Below are positions 59,638-64,000 of a stretch of DNA of 64,000 bases, piece by piece. The DNA is from Cryphonectria parasitica EP155. Taxonomy: Eukaryota; Ascomycota; Sordariomycetes; Diaporthales; Cryphonectriaceae. The stretch covers positions 6,200,001 to 6,264,000 of the forward strand of contig NW_024468909.1 of the NCBI RefSeq assembly GCF_011745365.1. The letters run 5' to 3'. Position 1 is the stretch's first letter, and each line of letters opens with the position of its first letter. Below the pieces are notes generated by a model. It searched no databases. It saw only the letters and a program-made list of their open reading frames with translations, and was not told the DNA's origin. The translations under genes were made by a program, and so were the position numbers.

Positions 59638-59921
59638 CATTTTCGGAAACAGGAGGAGGAGGAGAGGAGAAGAGAAAGGAAAGCAATTAACAGAAGGACT
59701 CGCTTGAGGGATATGTGACTTACACCGATGGCATATCCTCCCTCCGCCTCTGGATCAGGATATCCAAAAACAAGCAAGAACCCGGGCATGGCTTGCAAGT
59801 TTGCAATGACCGCCGAGTCCAGGCCGTACTGCATGTTGGCAATGGCTACCGTGGCACAGATGAGCAGACATTTTCGATTGGCCCACAGGGACGTCTCTGG
59901 GAGGTGCGCTCCAGTCGCCAT
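58084..59921 (-). CDS. MFS sugar-porter transporter
   Basis: This is a twelve-TM sugar:H+ symporter of the plasma membrane. Exons 59921..59724, 59560..58427 and 58341..58084 give 529 aa; both introns are phase 0 (163 and 85 bp), and the first contains (CTG)n. Sugar-porter motifs: QYGLDSAVI in helix 1 (31-39), FFGRRTALW, GRLVLGIGNG (127-136), PESPRYLVSRGR (211-222), VGVNFG, GRRMILTIG, and the C-terminal PELKGRTLEEIDELF. The first splice joins GGYAIG to GTFQQLITSLLTLGAF, as expected for the family. With myo-inositol oxygenase and a regulator next door, inositol or another polyol/monosaccharide is a reasonable substrate guess, but sequence alone cannot decide. It diverges from the FAD monooxygenase across 2.9 kb. 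Confidence 0.93.
59604..59637. repeat. (AGC)n trinucleotide repeat in an intron
   Basis: This is a run of about 11 perfect triplets inside intron 1 of the sugar-porter gene, between donor and acceptor, so it is not translated when the intron is spliced. Confidence 0.9.
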
Positions 59922-62811
59922 GGCTCGAAGGGCTCTCGTAGGTCTTTGTTCTTGATATTTCTTTTATCTTCCAAATATGTCAATGAGGTTCTGCAGTGCC
60001 TAAATAATCGTACTTGGAGGACAATGGTGAGGCTTTTGTAGAAATTTATTACATTGGTTCCAGGTAAACAACTACAGGACGGATAAATTGACCCTTCCCC
60101 CAAAATTCAGATTCCATTGGTCTGGATGAAGAGCATCTCCTGAAATAGGCTGGACCTGCATCCCTTCATTTTGACTATTGAAATTGCTGACAACGGCTGC
60201 TTTGATACATGCCGTTCTGGCCCTCATCCCCCGCATCAATCAGACTCGTTCAGTGGCCGTTGGAGTTATGAGGGTGGAGTACCATGGTAAACATGGCATA
60301 CGACCTCTCGGACTTTTACTCTCAAGCAGGCTGATTCCATTGACCGAGGGGGCAGATCTCCCCCGCAGTTCGCTTGTCACTATCTTGTTTATGCATATCA
60401 CCTGTCAGCAGCCCAACCGGCAGGTGGTTGACACGCTGACGTTTGGAATTAAGGATGCCCAGGAGGGAAACTTTATTGACGAACCTAAAGATGTGTGTCC
60501 GTATTAGTTGTCACATGGTGAGTGCTCATAATAAAAGAACACATCGGCTCTGGATTCAGACCTCGCTAAGCGGTGAGTTATGTCCCCGAGTAATCATGAA
60601 ATGATCCTTAATATAATATCCAACACTGTTAGGGCAGGAGACTCGAGTTGAGAGGAAAGGAGGGTGAAACAAAGCTCCATCATGCCCTTCATATTCAGTC
60701 AGATTCATCTTGGGGAACAGCCGAGGCAGAAGTTGGAGATGAGGGAGAAAGTGTCGCCGATCACCTTAATCCTTACACAGAAATCAATTGAGGGCTTTGT
60801 ATGTCCCGTCACGAACGAACAAAAGCAAACTATTGCACAGGGACACTACCTTATATATCAGAACATCAGCTTCCTATTATTGTCGCGGTGTAAGTTTCCA
60901 GTCTGCCTTTTGAGTGAGTAGGTATTTGATGCTCAGTCTTGCCCGTTGAGTCTCTCACGACTCTCTCAAAAATGACCTCCTTGATATGACTCTATCATAT
61001 CCAATAGATCCATTATTGGGGAGCTTTTTGAAATGTGATATCATATCACGAATACATTTTGCGTTATCAAATTTCATTTATTTGCAGAGATTGGTAACAA
61101 TCTCCCTTAGAAGGTGCGAATGGCTTGCTATCTGCTTCACTGTCATATCACAGCGCTGCACCTCGCCTTGATAGCTTGCATTTTGTCCCATAAAATGGTC
61201 GTCTTGACTGCTATATCAAAGTGTGCCTTCTAAGATGGTTGAATAAAGCATTGGCAGTCGATCTCTGTCTTGGGATGCTGTAAGTAACACTGACTGACCT
61301 GTTCAGTGACCACCTGTGACAAATAACCGGAAACTCAGATGGTTTACTCACTTACAGCTCTCCATTTAAACATTTGTTTCCTGAGTGTAAAGAACTCCTA
61401 GAACGAAACTAACAGTATGAGATTCCAGGAGATACATCTATATGTATCAGAGTAACCTCCAATAGAATGTCAATAACACTCCAAGGCCTTCACACAACAT
61501 TTGAACAAATACCTCCCATGGGATACATGTTACTAATAAACTCAAACAACACGACATGATCGTAAGATAAGTGATCAGTAATCATGACGTGACGCATTTG
61601 TGTCTAAATGACCAGTGACAGCTGTCAGATGAGCAGAATCTTCGAAGCAGTCTCGGCCATTGGAACATGCAATCTATGGGACATGCAGTATTGCTATTAT
61701 GTGAGAGACCCGAACATCAGCTGTGCCGGATTTCGAAGGACAAATAGGGCTTGGGGCATGTCTGCGTCAGTTTCTATAGGTCGACGTTATATTGGAAACT
61801 ATGATATGAAAGGGAAGAGGAGAAGAAATGCTAGGACATACAAATCAAGGATCCATATTAGACTGGCTACTTCACATAGGTTCAATGTAATGCAGAGAGC
61901 GTAGAGCCCGGGCACATATTCACGTCCCAGTGACACCACCATTTATGACCCTTGAGCAGCAGGACAAGGCGGCAACGAGAGCCGGAAATCTTCCGTTCGC
62001 CCGACCTTCTAATCGTTACCCGACGGTAATTATGCTGTGCACTCACCAGAATGGGCACTAGATTCAAGAACTCGATCGGTCCTGGTGAAGCAACCATGGG
62101 AACGCAGAGGCGGGCAGAGGTCGTCACAATCGTACCACTGGATGTCTCGGCCGGAGCCAGCCGACGTGGGCAATAACCGAGTGCAACTGAATGTTCAATG
62201 TGGGAATGCTATCATCTATTGGTTGATAGCTGCATGAAAGTCACATTATGGCCTCTGAAAGACTTTTCTTGCTACTTAATGGGCGGTATTAAACAGTACT
62301 CTGGGAATAAATATAAGCCTCCGGTCTTGGTTTAGGGTCTTGATGCTAGGCCCGGCCCGCCTTGTCGCCTCGGTAGGTTCCGACAGGGGGTGAAATATTA
62401 AATAAGGAGCGGAAAAGGTTGAAGAAAAAAAGATCTGCTTCACTTGTGCCCTTGAACGTCTTCCAGGATGTGAAGACACTTCAGAACAACGACGCACGAA
62501 TGACGAAAGAATTGCATCAGTAACAGCCGCAAGCCACACATGCCCGCTTGAGGTCGACGGTCGAGCTGCTTTCTCATTCTTTCCGCCATCATTTTGAACT
62601 GCCCTAAGTGGGGACCCTTGTTCAAGATAGCTTCCAGCCTCCACCTCCTCAGATCCACCACTGCCACCTCATGAGAGAGCCCGACGTGCCGAGATAAGAG
62701 AGTTTCACCAGATAGGGCGGCTGATAGAAGTTAGCCAGTCTGAAGAAGGAGAGAGAGAAAGTGTGTGTGTGTGTGTGTGTGTGTGTATGGGAGAGGGACA
62801 AGAAAGAGACA
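59922..62811. promoter_or_regulatory. Long AT-richer divergent region, 2.9 kb
   Basis: This spacer separates the sugar-porter gene and the FAD monooxygenase and contains both promoters. It is richer in A/T than the coding blocks, especially 60580-61600, with ATATCATATC-type palindromic words near 61000-61060. Only frames below about 125 codons occur. A (GT)n run directly precedes the monooxygenase ATG. No transposon ends or tRNA were seen. Confidence 0.5.
62761..62786. repeat. (GT)n microsatellite in a 5' leader
   Basis: This run of 13 units lies 26 bases upstream of the FAD monooxygenase ATG, so it is probably transcribed or in the core promoter. Confidence 0.9.
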
Positions 62812-64000
62812 ATGTCCACCAACGGCTTCACCGTCACCTCGCCGTCGAGCTCCTTCGCGAGCAGCGATGGTGACATGGACGTGGATACAGACAATACCAC
62901 CGCCAACAGTGCCCGCTCAGACAACGAGGCTACACCCCGTCCAGAGCCTATCAACGAGGATGAGCCCATCAGGATCATTCCCGTGCTTGGCCGGTCGCAG
63001 CCACACCAGCCGCATCAGCAGCTGCAAGGACAGCAACAGCAGCCACAGCAGCAACAGCAGCGCGGGCAGCGGGCAGAGCGACACGACGTGTGCATCGTGG
63101 GTGCCGGACCAGCCGGTCTCATGCTTGGGTAAATCTCACCTCACCTCACGCACCCCATTTTGCTTCACAATCAACATGACTATCCTCATGATTCACCTCT
63201 GATACTGAGAGAGCCAGGCTCACCCTCGCCCGCCTGGGCATCACCCCGCTCATCCTTGACGAGCGCGCCGAGCAGACCCCAGCAGGCCGCGCAGACGGCA
63301 TGCAGCCCAAGACGATTGAGACCCTTCGCATGCTGGGCCTCGCCGACGAGCTGCTGCAGCAGGGCGTGCGCGTCTACGACCTCTGTCTCTGGCACGCCGC
63401 TGCCGACGACGACTGTCCCGTGCGCGTCGCCCGCGAGACGCACTACCCGGCCTTCATCGTCGATCTTGTCGACCCTTTTATGCTCGTCGGCCACCAGGGC
63501 ATGGTCGAGCGCGCCTTCGAGGCCGATCTCGCCAAGCGCGGCGTCTCTGTGCGCCGCTGCCACCGCTTCGAAGGGCTGCGTCTTATTCCCAACAGCAGCA
63601 GCAGCAGCAGCAGTGGCGGCGGCGGCGGGAGGATGAAGACGACGATGGAGGTGCAGTCCCACTTCAACGTCACCCGTGAACCGCGCGCCTTCGAGGCTAC
63701 ATACCTTGTGGGCTGCGACGGCGCCCACTCGCGCGTGCGCAAGATGATCAACCCGCACCCTGCTGCCCGCGACGACCAGGTTGATGAGATGTCCGTCTGG
63801 GGTGTCCTGGACGGCGAGGTGGACACGGACTTCCCCGACGTCTGGACCAAGGCCGTCATCTCCAGCGAACGCTTCGGCTCCATCCTCATCATGCCGCGCG
63901 AGCGCGACATGACCCGCCTGTACATTGAGATGCGACCCGACGCCGACCCCGCCGCTGCCGGCACTGACCCGCGTCTTGTCCAGGCCGCCGTCATGCGCCG
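62812..64000 (+). CDS. FAD-dependent monooxygenase, phenol 2-monooxygenase-like, 3' partial
   Basis: This is a flavoprotein aromatic hydroxylase (group A) using NADPH and O2. Exons 62812..63128 and 63212..64000 (83-bp intron, phase 2, GTAAAT donor) run off the window. The N-terminal 88 residues are an extension with acidic DMDVDTD and a Gln-rich stretch (64-83). The Rossmann motif VGAGPAG (96-102) is followed by MLGARLTLARLG, rebuilt by splicing; then GRADGMQPKTIETL, typical of phenol hydroxylases, and VGCDGAHSRVR, the DG motif that binds FAD and NADPH. A Ser8-Gly5 insertion lies in between and is probably a surface loop. The acceptor follows three overlapping AGs; only use of 63211 keeps both frame and motif. 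The thioredoxin-like C-terminal domain, if present, is outside. Confidence 0.9.

Overview
The window reads as a nuclear contig segment from a filamentous ascomycete (Pezizomycotina, most likely a Sordariomycete; the class is my inference). The evidence is 22 mostly monocistronic genes on both strands, short introns with GT(A/G)AGT-type donors and (C/T)AG acceptors, and families typical of these fungi: DHA2 and sugar-porter MFS transporters, a PTH11-type membrane protein, an ARCA-like Zn2Cys6 regulator, a DUF5672 protein and Erg6. Non-coding DNA is extensive and unusually rich in microsatellites and long G/C homopolymers. I saw no rRNA, tRNA, CRISPR array or intact transposon.

Layout. 1-9.2 kb: the 3' end of a SNF2-type (ULS1/Rad5-like) helicase, a 14-TM drug-efflux-type MFS protein and a secreted alpha/beta hydrolase, separated by gene-poor spacers. 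9.3-22 kb is a housekeeping block: an unknown protein with a 19-residue tandem repeat, sterol C24-methyltransferase (erg6), a TAF11-like TFIID subunit diverging from GTP cyclohydrolase I, thymidylate kinase, and a KEN-box protein. 22-30.4 kb is gene-poor and holds only a PTH11-like membrane protein. 30.4-46.7 kb: a D-2-hydroxyacid dehydrogenase, a Cys-rich single-pass surface protein, a duplicated F-box-like protein with a PIP-box-like N-terminal motif, a four-TM protein, a DUF5672 glycosyltransferase-like protein and an unrecognised secreted protein. 47.7-64 kb is a metabolic region: an alpha-glucoside-permease-like MFS protein, a nine-exon Zn2Cys6 regulator, myo-inositol oxygenase, a small Cys/His protein, a sugar-porter MFS protein, and the 5' part of a phenol-hydroxylase-like FAD monooxygenase running off the end.

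How genes may work together. The 47.7-59.9 kb set (two sugar-type transporters, one regulator, myo-inositol oxygenase) looks like a candidate polyol/inositol uptake-and-oxidation locus; this is inferred from adjacency and families only. GTP cyclohydrolase I (first step to folate/pterins) lies tail-to-tail with thymidylate kinase, both touching dTMP metabolism.

Gene models were spliced by hand from reading frame, splice signals and family conservation. Every multi-exon CDS below sums to a whole number of codons, but start codons and some acceptor choices remain predictions.
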